In this document: piece by piece, positions 45,121 to 53,608 of the stretch
How positions within the stretch are numbered: position 1 is the first letter of the stretch
How the letters are laid out: every line of letters begins with the position of its first letter
Origin: Sphingobium lactosutens DS20
Lineage (GTDB): Bacteria; Pseudomonadota; Alphaproteobacteria; Sphingomonadales; Sphingomonadaceae
Direction of reading: 5' to 3'
Length of the DNA: 64,000 nt
NCBI RefSeq assembly: GCF_000445105.1
Contig: NZ_ATDP01000101.1
Span: forward strand, 62,001 to 126,000
Notes under the pieces: generated by a model
What the model saw: the letters and a program-made list of their open reading frames with translations, nothing else
Told to the model about the DNA's origin: nothing
The model's database searches: none
Translations under genes and position numbers: made by a program

Positions 45121-45525
45121 ATAAACCCCCTCTGCCAGGGAGGAGCTGCACGCAATTGCAGCGTGCGCAGCGTCAGAGCGCCGTCTTGCCCGACCCATTC
45201 TAGCGATGACGACGGCGTAGCGAGGCGCTGTCCGCCAGCTGCCGCCGAGGCGCCGCGCCCTGCCGCCGACTGGCGGTCATGACCGGTTCCATGACGTGAA
45301 GGTTACAGGCCGGTCGCGGCTGGTCAATAGTTTTGGTATTACTTTGATCGCATAAAGGTATAGCCCTGCGGAATAGAGGGTCATGGCTCCATCGATGCCA
45401 CAGGCAGGATAGCTCAGGGTTATGCCTCGCAGGTGGGTTGCTATAGCTCTGGGCGACGAACCTGCGATAGGTTTCATGGGCTTCGCACTGCGAATTTCAT
45501 ACGGATAAGAAAAAGGGAGGCTGTA
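45121..45525. other. Divergent regulatory region between TonB receptor and acylase genes
   Basis: About 405 bp with no credible gene. Two motifs deserve note: TTGGTATTA at 45333-45341, identical to the left part of the candidate operator at 54547-54555, and TTGCTATAGCTCT at 45438-45450, nearly identical to TTGCTATAGGCTCT at 39427-39440 upstream of dgcN. AT-rich promoter-like sequence lies at about 45325-45365. Confidence 0.55.
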
Positions 45526-47910
45526 TTGCTTCAGCGTCGTGCATTTCTGTTGGCCACCGCAGCCGCCCTCACCATGCCGGCTGTGTCCGCGTTGGCGCAG
45601 CCGCTGGTAAAGGGCCGGTCTACCCGCGTGCGACTGACTGGAGCGCGTGCGCCAATCGACATTGTCGAGGACGAACTGGGCGTGCCCCATGTGCGCGCCA
45701 ATTCGCTGCATGATGCGTATTTCGGCCAGGGCTATCTGGTCGCGCGCGATCGGCTGTTCCAGATCGATATCGACCATCGCCGCGACATGGGGCGCATGGC
45801 CGAAGCCTTTGGCGAAGCCTTCGTCGCGGCGGACAAGGCGGCGCGCCTGTTCCACTATCGCGGCGACATCGACGCCGAACTTGCCGATTTGCCGCCGGGC
45901 GTGCTGGAATGTGCCGAAGGCTATGTCGCTGGCGTCAACGCGCGCATCGCGGAGCTGGAGGCCGATCCGGCGCAGATGCCGCTGGAATATGGCATATTGG
46001 GCATCAGCCCGATGCGGTGGGACGTGCGCGACCTTGTCCGGGCTCGCGGCATCGGCATGGGCGACGCCGACGACGAGGTGCGCCGCGCGCAGATGCAGGC
46101 GCAGGGCGTGCTGGACGCGGATCAGCTGATGGCGCCCCTGCGGCCCGCCTGGTCCTATACTGTGCCCAAAGGACTGGATTGTGCCGCCGTGAGCGAGGTG
46201 GACCTTGGCATATTGCTGCCATCGGCGCGGCCGGTGCCGTTCGACGCCATTCAGGAAGCCGCCCTTGATCCGGCTGAACGCCGGACCGATCGTTTCGCGC
46301 AGGGCAGCAATGCCTGGACTATCGCGCCGTCGCGCAGCGCCACCGGACGGCCGATCCTGGCCAATGACCCGCATCTGGGCATTGGCGGGTTCAGCCCGCG
46401 CCATATGGTGCATCTGACCGCGCCGGGCCTTGATGTGATCGGCGCCGGTGCGCCCGGCCTTCCCGGCATCATGCAGGGGCATACCGACCGTTTCGCCTTT
46501 GGCCGCACGAATTTCCATATCGACCAGACCGACCTGTTCATCTTGCGCACTGCGAAGGAAGACCCCGAGCTGTACTGGCACAAAGGGCAATGGAAGCGGT
46601 TCGAAAGCTTCGAGGATGAGATCAAGGTCAAGGATGCGCCAACGCAGCGGGTGGTGCAGCGTTACGCCCAGGGCAAGCCGATCGTGGCGCAGGATCCCGA
46701 GCGGCAGCGTGCCAGCGCCTTCGCCACCGTATCGATGCTGCCCGGCGGCAATATGCGCTTTGCCATCATCGCCATCAATCTGGCGAAGGACTGGACCAGC
46801 CTGCGACGGGCCTTCCGCATCCATACTTCGCCGACAAATTTCCATTATGCCGATATTGACGGGAATACCGGGTGGCAGACCATCGGCTATACGCCGATCC
46901 GACCCAAGCATGACGGCCTCTTCCCCGCGCCGGGCGACGGCGAATATGACTGGGCGGGCATTTTGCCGGTCGAGCAGATGCCCCATGTCCATAATCCGAA
47001 GGAAGGGTGGTTCGCCTCGGCCAACCAGATGAATATTCCGGCCGATTATCCCTATGACAAGAAGATCATCAGCTTCAACTGGAGCGATCCGTTTCGGTAT
47101 GATCGCATTTCCGAAGTGCTGAACGCGCAGCCCCGGCACAGTATCGCGGACAGCATCGCGTTGCAGCATGATGTTCAGTCGCTGCCGGCCCGGTCGCTGA
47201 TCGCGCTGATCCCCGCCAAACTGTCGCTTGATGCCGCCAAGGCCGCTGGGCTGCTGCGGCGATGGGATTGCGGGATCGAGGCGGATAGCGCGGCGGCGCT
47301 GCTGTATGAAATGGTGATGCCGCAATTGCTGAGCAATTTTCGCGACGCGGTGGTGCCGGAGGCGGCAAAGGCCTTCATCCCCTCGGTCAATCTCTACGAA
47401 ATGCTGAGCATATTGGCCAAGCCTGACAAACGGTTGGGCACCGACCCCGTTGCGGCGCGTGACGCGCTCATCGACGGCGCGCTGGCCGAAGGGTGGAAAA
47501 AGGCGCAGGCGCAGGCGGGCGGCGACCCGGCAGCATGGCGTTGGGGCGACCTGCACCGGGTCAGGATCACCCATCCGCTGGCGTCGTCGGTGCCGGCGAT
47601 CGCGGCGGCATTTCCGCCGATCGACGGCGGGCGTTCGGGCGGTGACAGCTACACGCCCATGGCGCGCGGGTTCAATGCCAAGCGTGGCTATCAGGTGTCG
47701 CACGGCGCCAGCTATCTGCTCGTCGCGGATGTGGGGGCGTGGGACAATAGCCGCTTCCTCCTTCTCCCCGGACAGTCGGCCGATCCCCGCTCGCCACGTT
47801 ACCGCGATTTTTATCCGCGCTGGCTGGCAGGAGAGATGCAACCGCTCTGGTTCAGCCGGGAGGCGGTGGAGCGCCATGCGGTGGCGCGCACGCTGGTGAC
47901 GCCCGGCTGA
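45526..47910 (+). CDS. Penicillin-acylase-family Ntn amidohydrolase (N-acyl amino acid / AHL acylase type)
   Basis: Periplasmic enzyme precursor of 794 aa: signal LQRRAFLLATAAALTMPAVSALAQ; alpha chain with the family motifs VEDELGVPHVRANSLHDAYF and GYLVARDRLFQIDIDHR; then the nucleophile Ser261 in FAQGSNAW, exposed by autoproteolysis after Gly260. Beta-chain residues include NDPHLG and PGLPGIMQGHTDRFAFG. Members hydrolyse beta-lactam side chains, acyl-homoserine lactones or N-acyl amino acids; which one cannot be told. I start at TTG 45526 because AGGGAGG lies 5 bp upstream and the signal peptide begins there; the frame from 45433 adds an unlikely tail. Convergent with dacB, 3 bp between stops. 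Confidence 0.92.
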   Translation: MLQRRAFLLATAAALTMPAVSALAQPLVKGRSTRVRLTGARAPIDIVEDELGVPHVRANSLHDAYFGQGYLVARDRLFQIDIDHRRDMGRMAEAFGEAFVAADKAARLFHYRGDIDAELADLPPGVLECAEGYVAGVNARIAELEADPAQMPLEYGILGISPMRWDVRDLVRARGIGMGDADDEVRRAQMQAQGVLDADQLMAPLRPAWSYTVPKGLDCAAVSEVDLGILLPSARPVPFDAIQEAALDPAERRTDRFAQGSNAWTIAPSRSATGRPILANDPHLGIGGFSPRHMVHLTAPGLDVIGAGAPGLPGIMQGHTDRFAFGRTNFHIDQTDLFILRTAKEDPELYWHKGQWKRFESFEDEIKVKDAPTQRVVQRYAQGKPIVAQDPERQRASAFATVSMLPGGNMRFAIIAINLAKDWTSLRRAFRIHTSPTNFHYADIDGNTGWQTIGYTPIRPKHDGLFPAPGDGEYDWAGILPVEQMPHVHNPKEGWFASANQMNIPADYPYDKKIISFNWSDPFRYDRISEVLNAQPRHSIADSIALQHDVQSLPARSLIALIPAKLSLDAAKAAGLLRRWDCGIEADSAAALLYEMVMPQLLSNFRDAVVPEAAKAFIPSVNLYEMLSILAKPDKRLGTDPVAARDALIDGALAEGWKKAQAQAGGDPAAWRWGDLHRVRITHPLASSVPAIAAAFPPIDGGRSGGDSYTPMARGFNAKRGYQVSHGASYLLVADVGAWDNSRFLLLPGQSADPRSPRYRDFYPRWLAGEMQPLWFSREAVERHAVARTLVTPG

Positions 47911-47913
47911 TCG

Positions 47914-49356
47914 CTACATCGCTTCGGCAAGAGCGACGAGCGCCCGGTCGACCGCGGCGCTCGCCTGCGCGTCGGTGCCATCGGGCATGTCGTTGGCGAG
48001 GGCGGAAAAGACGAGAGTTCGACCGCTTTTCGTGATGAAATAGCCCGACAGCGCGCGCGCGGCGTTGAGCGATCCGGTCTTGGCGAACAATTTCCCCTCC
48101 AGCACGGTGCCCTTGAAACGATTTCGCAGGGTGCCGTCCTGTCCGGCGATCGGCAGCGTGTCCCGCCATGCCGCGCCCCAGGGCTGCTGTGCAATCCAGC
48201 TGAGCAACGTGACGGCTGCGCGGGGCGTGATGCGGTTATAGGAAGACATGCCCGACCCGTCGGCGAAGCTGTAGCTTGCCTTGTCGACGCCTGCCTGGAC
48301 CATCAGCCGGTCGAGCGCGGCCTGGCCGTCGGCGATGGAGCCGCTGCCCTGCGCCCGCGAGACGCGGCGCAGCATCAGGTCGGCATGGAGATTCTGGCTC
48401 TGCTTGTTGATGATGCGCATGTCGTCGGCCAGCGGCAGGGCGGGCAATTGCGCGAGCAGCGGCGCTGCGGGCGGACGCGCGGCCGGTGCGGCGCGCCGGG
48501 TGGCGGGATCATCGCCCGGACTGAGCGGGCGATGGCGCGTGCGGATCGTGCCGGTGACGGTGACGCCCCGCGCAACCAGCAAGTCGCGCAGCCGCCAGGC
48601 GGCATAATGCGCCGGATCGTCGACGCTGAAATAGAGCGTGTCGGGTGCGGCGTCCTGGCCGATAGTTCCCGTCAGCCGGACCAGCCGGCTATTGGGTGCG
48701 CGGTCCGCAACGATCGCTTGTTCCTTGCCCGGCACGGTGATGATGCGATTATCGATGGCATAGTAGCCCGTCGCCTGCACCGCCGGCGGCGCGCCGATCG
48801 CGCCCGGCGTGATCGTGGCTGACAACTGATTATCGTCCAGCGTCAGCGAGGAAATGCCGGTGCCATAGCGGGACTGGATATTGTTCCAGCTCATGCCCGG
48901 ACCCCAGCGTTCGTCCGGATACCAGCTGTCGTCGCCCACTACATCGCGCACGCGCCGGGTGCGGGCGGCAATGGCGTCGGCCAGCGTCGCGAGGCAATCG
49001 ACCGTGCAATCCGGCGCGCTGGAGAGGCGGGCGTCGCCGCGTCCTTCCAATATGGCGTCGCCCTGATCGAGCCGCACGCCCGTGCCCTGCGCTGTGCGGT
49101 CGAGCGCGGGCAGATCGGCATAGGCGGTGGCGGTCGTGAACATCTTGGTATTGGAGGCAGGGATGAAGCGTTCGTCCGGCGCGATGGCAAGAATTGGCGC
49201 GCCATCCAGCGTGGCGACCAACAGGCCGTATCGCGTGCCTTTTGGCCCCTGCTCCAATTGCTGTTCGATGCTGGCCAACAGCGGCGGCGGCGCATTTTGG
49301 GCGGCAGCGCCAGCCAATGGCAGGGCGAGAGCGGCGAGGGAAAGGAGGAGGCGCAT
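47914..49356 (-). CDS. dacB: D-alanyl-D-alanine carboxypeptidase/endopeptidase (PBP4, peptidase S13)
   Basis: Exported low-molecular-weight penicillin-binding protein of 480 aa. After a signal peptide (LLLSLAALALPLAGAAAQ) comes the transpeptidase fold with Ser68 and Lys71 in FIPASNTKMFTTA, the SxN motif in GSGMSSYNRITP, and the KTG triad in LFAKTGSLNAARALSGY. Between them are the S13-type insert domains (SSAPDCTVDCLATL; VVGDDSWYPDERWGPGMSWN). It trims terminal D-Ala and cleaves D-Ala-mDAP cross-links, so it releases D-alanine and peptidoglycan pieces in the periplasm. The start at 49354-49356 gives a proper signal peptide. It sits between an acylase and the amino-sugar locus. Confidence 0.95.
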   Translation of the reverse strand: MRLLLSLAALALPLAGAAAQNAPPPLLASIEQQLEQGPKGTRYGLLVATLDGAPILAIAPDERFIPASNTKMFTTATAYADLPALDRTAQGTGVRLDQGDAILEGRGDARLSSAPDCTVDCLATLADAIAARTRRVRDVVGDDSWYPDERWGPGMSWNNIQSRYGTGISSLTLDDNQLSATITPGAIGAPPAVQATGYYAIDNRIITVPGKEQAIVADRAPNSRLVRLTGTIGQDAAPDTLYFSVDDPAHYAAWRLRDLLVARGVTVTGTIRTRHRPLSPGDDPATRRAAPAARPPAAPLLAQLPALPLADDMRIINKQSQNLHADLMLRRVSRAQGSGSIADGQAALDRLMVQAGVDKASYSFADGSGMSSYNRITPRAAVTLLSWIAQQPWGAAWRDTLPIAGQDGTLRNRFKGTVLEGKLFAKTGSLNAARALSGYFITKSGRTLVFSALANDMPDGTDAQASAAVDRALVALAEAM

Positions 49357-49787
49357 GAGGCCGATCCTAGACCGCAAGCAGGCCGGTTGAACAGATGCGC
49401 GCACGGCGCAAGCCATAACCTGTGGCAATGCCCTTGCCAGGGCAGATCCGGCCCGATGCGAGTCGTAAGGAGTGGCGTCGAAGTTCACAGTGTCATGGGC
49501 CTTTTTTCAGGCGCGAAGCGACCATCACGCGACCACGAGGCGACAGGAACGCGACCGCGAAGCGACACCGGAAAGATGAGGGCCGGCGCCGGGACGTTCC
49601 AGTGGATGCACAGAAATCGGGAGGGGCGCTCATTTTAAATTGTAGAACAGACAAAACCCTATTTTGGAAGAGAAATGAGGGATCGGCGCTTCGGGATCGG
49701 CTGCGGCTGTCACTTTGCCGAAATATGGACAGCGCCGCACCGGTAGGATAATCTAGCACAAGCCAATATTTGAGTGACAGCTATGCC
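49357..49787. other. Gene-poor stretch between dacB and the toxin-antitoxin pair
   Basis: About 431 bp. No convincing gene: frames crossing it lack domains and ribosome sites. It includes the phased GCGAC array, a relatively AT-rich block at about 49625-49680 and a possible promoter region for the antitoxin. Confidence 0.6.
49518..49566 (+). repeat. Five GCGAC units at exact 11-bp period
   Basis: GCGAC occurs at 49518, 49529, 49540, 49551 and 49562, separated each time by six unrelated bases (CATCAC, CACGAG, AGGAAC, CGCGAA). It may be a degenerate tandem repeat or a helically phased protein-binding array. No gene covers it credibly. Confidence 0.6.
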
Positions 49788-50066
49788 ATGGCAGCGGTGA
49801 CATCCATCAAACTCGATGATGCTCTGGAAGGGCGTCTCCGGCAATTGGCGGAAGTCCGTCGACGCAGTTCGGAGTCGATCATGCGCGAAGCCATCGCGCA
49901 ATATGTCGAGCGGGAGGAAAAGCGAGAGACTTTCCGACAGGATGCCATCCGCGCCTGGGAAGAGTATCGCCGGACCGGCTTGCATCTGTCTCATGAGGAA
50001 GCCGATGCCTGGTTGGGCAAGCTCGAAGCAGGAGAGGATGTCGAGCCGCCAACGTGCCACGGCTGA
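49788..50066 (+). CDS. Ribbon-helix-helix (CopG/ParD-like) antitoxin
   Basis: A 92-aa protein. The N-terminal ribbon-helix-helix reads VTSIKLDDALEGRLRQLAEV, then RRRSSESIMREAIAQYVERE, the fold of CopG/ParD DNA-binding antitoxins. The acidic C-terminus (HLSHEEADAWLGKLEAGEDV) would wrap the toxin. It overlaps the toxin gene by 13 bp, the usual gene order. ATG 49788 was chosen; TTG 49770 would add six residues. It should repress its own promoter just upstream. Confidence 0.88.
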   Translation: MAAVTSIKLDDALEGRLRQLAEVRRRSSESIMREAIAQYVEREEKRETFRQDAIRAWEEYRRTGLHLSHEEADAWLGKLEAGEDVEPPTCHG

Positions 50067-50347
50067 TCTGGACACCTGCTGCGCTGGAGGATGTTCAGCG
50101 CCTCTATCACTGGCTGTTGCCCAAGGATGCAGAAGCCGCGTCGCGCGCAGTTGCGACAATCCGGGCGGAAATAGGCATATTGGCGACATCGCCGCATATA
50201 GGTCGCCCGGTAGAGAATATGGACCTCGAATATCGGGAGAGGCTGATCAAGTTCGGCGATAGTGGCTATGTCGCCCTGTATCGCGTTGATGACAGGATAG
50301 TCGCCATACTGGCGATCCGCCATCAGAGGGAAGCCGGCTACAGCTGA
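50054..50347 (+). CDS. ParE/RelE-superfamily toxin
   Basis: A 97-aa basic protein with the ParE/RelE signature: PRLIWTPAALEDVQRLYHWL, then LATSPHIGRPVENMDLEYRE and YVALYRVDDRIVAILAIRHQ. The start is GTG at 50054, inside the antitoxin's last codons. Whether it targets gyrase (ParE type) or ribosome-bound mRNA (RelE type) is unclear; the sequence looks nearer ParE. Its last 10 bp overlap the end of the convergent serine-hydrolase gene. Confidence 0.88.
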   Translation: MPRLIWTPAALEDVQRLYHWLLPKDAEAASRAVATIRAEIGILATSPHIGRPVENMDLEYRERLIKFGDSGYVALYRVDDRIVAILAIRHQREAGYS

Positions 50348-51363
50348 GTGTCCCACGTCCTAACCAGCGCATCGCCCACGGCGGGCCGCAGGGTGAAGAT
50401 GCCGCTGTCGGCGTGGCGCGTCGGGTGGACGCGGTTGGTGAGAAGGGTCCAGGCCAGGCCGCGGTCGAAATCGATCCACAGGCCCGTGCCGGTAAAGCCG
50501 GTATGGCCGATGGTTTCCGCCGAGCAGGCGTCGCCGCCCGACCATCCGGGAAAGGCGCGTTCCCAGCCGCAGGTGCGGTGCCCTTCCTGTGCGGTGCGAA
50601 CCTGCGCCATCATCGCAGGAGACAGGATCGACCCGTCGAGCATCGCCTGCGCGAAGCGCAGCACGCCATCGACCGTGCCGAATAGCCCGGCATGACCGGG
50701 CGCGCCGCCCAGCGCGTGAGCGTTTTCGTCATGGACTTCGCCCTTGAGCATCCGGCCGCGCCAGCTGCACGCTTCGGTGGCGACGGCGGGGCCGGGCGGC
50801 GGGCCGAAGGAGAGGCCTTCGCCCAGCGGCCAGTCCGACAGCGGCGCGCCGGTGATGCGTTCGATCGCGATGCCGAGCAGGATGAAGTTGATGTCGGAAT
50901 AGACGGCCGGTCCCTGCCGCCATTCGCGCTGGAGCACGAAAGCGCGCAGGCGGGCGGGATCGTCGCCATAGGTGTAGATCGGTTCGACCGCAGGCAGGAA
51001 GGTGCGGTGGGCGAGGCAATCGCGGAAGGTGAGGCGACGCTCCGCCGCATGAGCGACATCATATTGGCGCAGGTCGGGAATGGCGTCAGTCAGCGGCCGG
51101 TCGAGGTCGAGCCGGCCCTGCTCCGCCAATGTGAGGACCATCGTCGTGGTCGCGATCACTTTCGACACCGATGCGAGGTCGAACCAATGGTCGCGGGTCA
51201 GGGCTTCGCGATCCGGCACGATCGCGGCCGACCCGGCAAAGCGAACCGCGCTGCGCCCGTCGGCGGTGACGATCCCCAGAGTTGCGCCGGGGATGCGGCC
51301 ATCCGCCACGGCCCGGGCGGCGGGCGCGAAGGCGGCTTGGCAATGCTGGTCGATCATGGTCAT
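50338..51363 (-). CDS. Serine hydrolase, class C beta-lactamase / peptidase S12 family
   Basis: A 341-aa protein with the penicillin-binding fold: Ser65 and Lys68 in FDLASVSKVIATTTM, Tyr of VYSDINFILLG, and HTGFTGTGLWIDF in the KTG position. No signal peptide is apparent, so it is probably cytoplasmic, unlike true beta-lactamases. It ends the operon murQ-gntR-ampG-like. In Bacillus subtilis a serine hydrolase of this fold (AmiE/YbbE) is encoded with murQ and acts as a MurNAc-L-Ala amidase, so a similar muropeptide-trimming role is reasonable here. I chose ATG 51361-51363, 5 bp past the transporter stop; 51357 is an alternative. Confidence 0.88.
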   Translation of the reverse strand: MTMIDQHCQAAFAPAARAVADGRIPGATLGIVTADGRSAVRFAGSAAIVPDREALTRDHWFDLASVSKVIATTTMVLTLAEQGRLDLDRPLTDAIPDLRQYDVAHAAERRLTFRDCLAHRTFLPAVEPIYTYGDDPARLRAFVLQREWRQGPAVYSDINFILLGIAIERITGAPLSDWPLGEGLSFGPPPGPAVATEACSWRGRMLKGEVHDENAHALGGAPGHAGLFGTVDGVLRFAQAMLDGSILSPAMMAQVRTAQEGHRTCGWERAFPGWSGGDACSAETIGHTGFTGTGLWIDFDRGLAWTLLTNRVHPTRHADSGIFTLRPAVGDALVRTWDTQL

Positions 51364-51368
51364 GGACC

Positions 51369-52874
51369 TCAAGCCGTGCGTGCGCGAACGCGCATCACGA
51401 CAGGCAGGAAGAAGATGGCGGCAAAGCTCAAAGCGCCAGACAGGATGAAGAAGCCGTCATAGCCGATCTGTTTCTGAATCGCGCCCGCCGCGCCACCGAT
51501 CAGGCGGGGGAGAAGGAAGGCAAAGCCCGACAGAAACGCATATTGCGTGCCGGGATAGCGCGGGCTGACCAGCATGGAGAGGTAGACGACGAACACCGCC
51601 CCCTCCAGCCCATGGCCGAACTGATCGACGCCGGCGGCGACATAGAGGACGAAGGCGGAGGGTTCGGCATACCAGAGCCAGACGAACACCCAATTGCCGA
51701 TCGCCGAGGCGCAGGCCCCGATGATGAGCGCGACCGTCATCGGCAGGCGCGCGGCGCATAGCCCGCCAAGCGCCACGCCCGCCATCGAGCAGGTCAGGGC
51801 GACGACGCCGTCGGCCATGCTGATCTGTTCCAGGCTGTAGCCCGCCGCATTCCAGAGCGGATGCGACAAAGTGAGGGTGAGTACGTCGCCCATGCGGTAG
51901 AAGGAGACGAAGGCGAGCACCGGCAGCACGGCATAGCCATAGCGCCAGAAAATCTCGACATAGGGCGCAATGAAGCCGGGCATTTTCGCCGGCGCGTCGG
52001 CGGGCAGGCGGCGGATGCGCGGCAAAGCGATGGCGAGCGCGACGAAAGGGAGTAGTGCCACAGCGAGCACGATGGGCGTGACATTGGTTTCGGCCGAAAA
52101 GCCAGCGCCCTGAGCGGCGGACAATATGCCCCAGCCGAGGATTGCGGTGGCGGCGCCGGTGCCGGTCAGGATCAGGAACGCAAAGAGGGTGCCGCCCAGC
52201 AGCGCGCTGGAGCGGCCGCGCGCGCCATCCTGTTCCGGGCGCATCGCGGCGAGGATAGGGAAGGGGAGAAAGGCGGCCGTGGCGATCACCAGATAGGCCC
52301 AGGTCCAGTCCGCCCAGGCGGCGACCAGCACCGCGCCGCTGCCCGCCGCGACCATGGCGCTGCGATAGCCCCACAGGTTAGCCGCGACGATGGGACCCTG
52401 CTGCGCCTGCGTCGGCGCCAGCTCGATGCGCCAGCCATCGGCGGCAACTTCCAGCGTGGTGGTCCAGAATGCGAGCAATATGGCGAAGAGCGCGGTGAGG
52501 GGCAGGCTCTGGTCGCTGGAGGTGAAGGCCATGGCGACCATCGAGAGGAAAATGCCGAGCTGAGACAGCATGATCCAGCCGCGCCGCCTGCCCCAGAAGC
52601 GGGAAAAGCCGGGCACGCTGTAGCGGTCAAGCAGCGGCGCCCACAGGAATTTGAAGGTCGGCAGCAATGCGATCCATGCGAAAAAGCCGATGATGACGAT
52701 GTCAATGCCATGGCGGGCGAGCCGCAGCGTCAGCACCGCGTTGAACATGTAGAAGGGCAGGCCGGCGGAAAAGCCGAGGAGCAGATAGAGGCCGAGCGTG
52801 CGCATCGGCGGGCGGGGGGCATCTGCCACAGGTGACGAGGCAGGCGCGGATATGGCCGGAGAGGGGGCGCTCAT
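51369..52874 (-). CDS. AmpG-like MFS importer of muropeptides or amino sugars
   Basis: A 501-aa major-facilitator protein with 12 or more helices. Its opening LGLYLLLGFSAGLPFYMFNA, then VLTLRLARHGIDIVIIGFFA and the loop FKFLWAPLLDRYSVPGFSRF WGRRRGW resemble AmpG, the importer of anhydro-muropeptides (LPTFKFLWAPLLDR is the family hallmark). It lies between the HutC-type regulator and the serine hydrolase and overlaps the regulator stop as ATGA, so it is in the MurNAc operon and most likely imports MurNAc-containing fragments. Whether the cargo is free amino sugar, anhydro-sugar or muropeptide is unresolved. Confidence 0.88.
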   Translation of the reverse strand: MSAPSPAISAPASSPVADAPRPPMRTLGLYLLLGFSAGLPFYMFNAVLTLRLARHGIDIVIIGFFAWIALLPTFKFLWAPLLDRYSVPGFSRFWGRRRGWIMLSQLGIFLSMVAMAFTSSDQSLPLTALFAILLAFWTTTLEVAADGWRIELAPTQAQQGPIVAANLWGYRSAMVAAGSGAVLVAAWADWTWAYLVIATAAFLPFPILAAMRPEQDGARGRSSALLGGTLFAFLILTGTGAATAILGWGILSAAQGAGFSAETNVTPIVLAVALLPFVALAIALPRIRRLPADAPAKMPGFIAPYVEIFWRYGYAVLPVLAFVSFYRMGDVLTLTLSHPLWNAAGYSLEQISMADGVVALTCSMAGVALGGLCAARLPMTVALIIGACASAIGNWVFVWLWYAEPSAFVLYVAAGVDQFGHGLEGAVFVVYLSMLVSPRYPGTQYAFLSGFAFLLPRLIGGAAGAIQKQIGYDGFFILSGALSFAAIFFLPVVMRVRARTA

Positions 52875-53605
52875 CCGTCGATCTCCTTGAGTTCGGTCAC
52901 GAAGTCGTAGCGGTCGCCGCGATAGACCGAGCGGGTGAATTCCACCACGCGGCCACCGGGAATGCGGGTGAGGCGTTCGATGCGCAGCACTTCGCTATTC
53001 TGCCGGACGCTGAGCAATCCCGCTTCGGTCGGGGTGGCGAGTGAGGCGCGCACCCGCTGCGTGCCCGATGTCGGGCGAAAGCCGCTGCGGCCCATGGCTT
53101 CGTAGAGAGAGTCGCCGATGGTGGACAGGTCAGGCAGGCAATCGGCGGGCACGACGGCATGTTCGATCGCGAGCGGTTCGCCGCCAGACAGGCGCACGCG
53201 GCCCAGGCGGGCGACGCGGGCCGACAGGGAGAGGGCGAGCGCGGCGGCTTCCTCCTCGGTCGGCTGGGCGTAATTTTTCATCATCCATATGACGCCGGGA
53301 TCTTCGCCGCGCGATCGGGCATCATGGGTGAAGCTGGAAAGGACGGAGGCGGGCGCCTCGATCCGGCGGGCGACGAAGGTGCCTGAACCCTGTTTGCGGA
53401 ATAGCACGCCTTCCTCGATCAGCTGCTCGATCGCCTTGCGCACGGTGACGCGCGAGATGCCGGCCATTTCGCTGAGGTCGCGTTCGGAGGGCAGGGCGTT
53501 GCCGGGGCTGATGCCGCCGCTGTCGATATGGTCGCGCAAATTGCGCGCCAGTTGCAGGTAGAGCGGCGTCCCGTCGTCGCTGCGCGCCACCAACTTGTCT
53601 CGCAT
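52871..53605 (-). CDS. GntR/HutC-family repressor of amino-sugar genes (UTRA domain)
   Basis: A 244-aa regulator. The GntR winged helix occupies about 14-80 (PLYLQLARNLRDHIDSGGIS; GNALPSERDLSEMAGISRVT; VRKAIEQLIEEGVLFRKQGS). The UTRA ligand domain follows (LGRVRLSGGEPLAIEHAVVP; LRIERLTRIPGGRVVEFTRS), ending YRGDRYDFVTELK, the classic HutC/NagR ending. Such regulators (NagR, DasR) sense GlcN-6-P or GlcNAc-6-P. It follows murQ by 3 bp, within the operon it should control. The likely operator lies in the murQ/SIS divergent gap. Confidence 0.93.
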   Translation of the reverse strand: MRDKLVARSDDGTPLYLQLARNLRDHIDSGGISPGNALPSERDLSEMAGISRVTVRKAIEQLIEEGVLFRKQGSGTFVARRIEAPASVLSSFTHDARSRGEDPGVIWMMKNYAQPTEEEAAALALSLSARVARLGRVRLSGGEPLAIEHAVVPADCLPDLSTIGDSLYEAMGRSGFRPTSGTQRVRASLATPTEAGLLSVRQNSEVLRIERLTRIPGGRVVEFTRSVYRGDRYDFVTELKEIDG

Positions 53606-53608
53606 CGC

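Noticed and set aside
45277-47877. An 866-aa open frame on the - strand
   Set aside because: It lies antisense to the penicillin-acylase-family gene, which has a signal peptide, ribosome site and catalytic Ser. The antisense translation shows no recognisable family.
49518-49566. CRISPR-like array
   Set aside because: Repeat units of 5 bp and spacers of 6 bp are far too short, and no cas genes are present.
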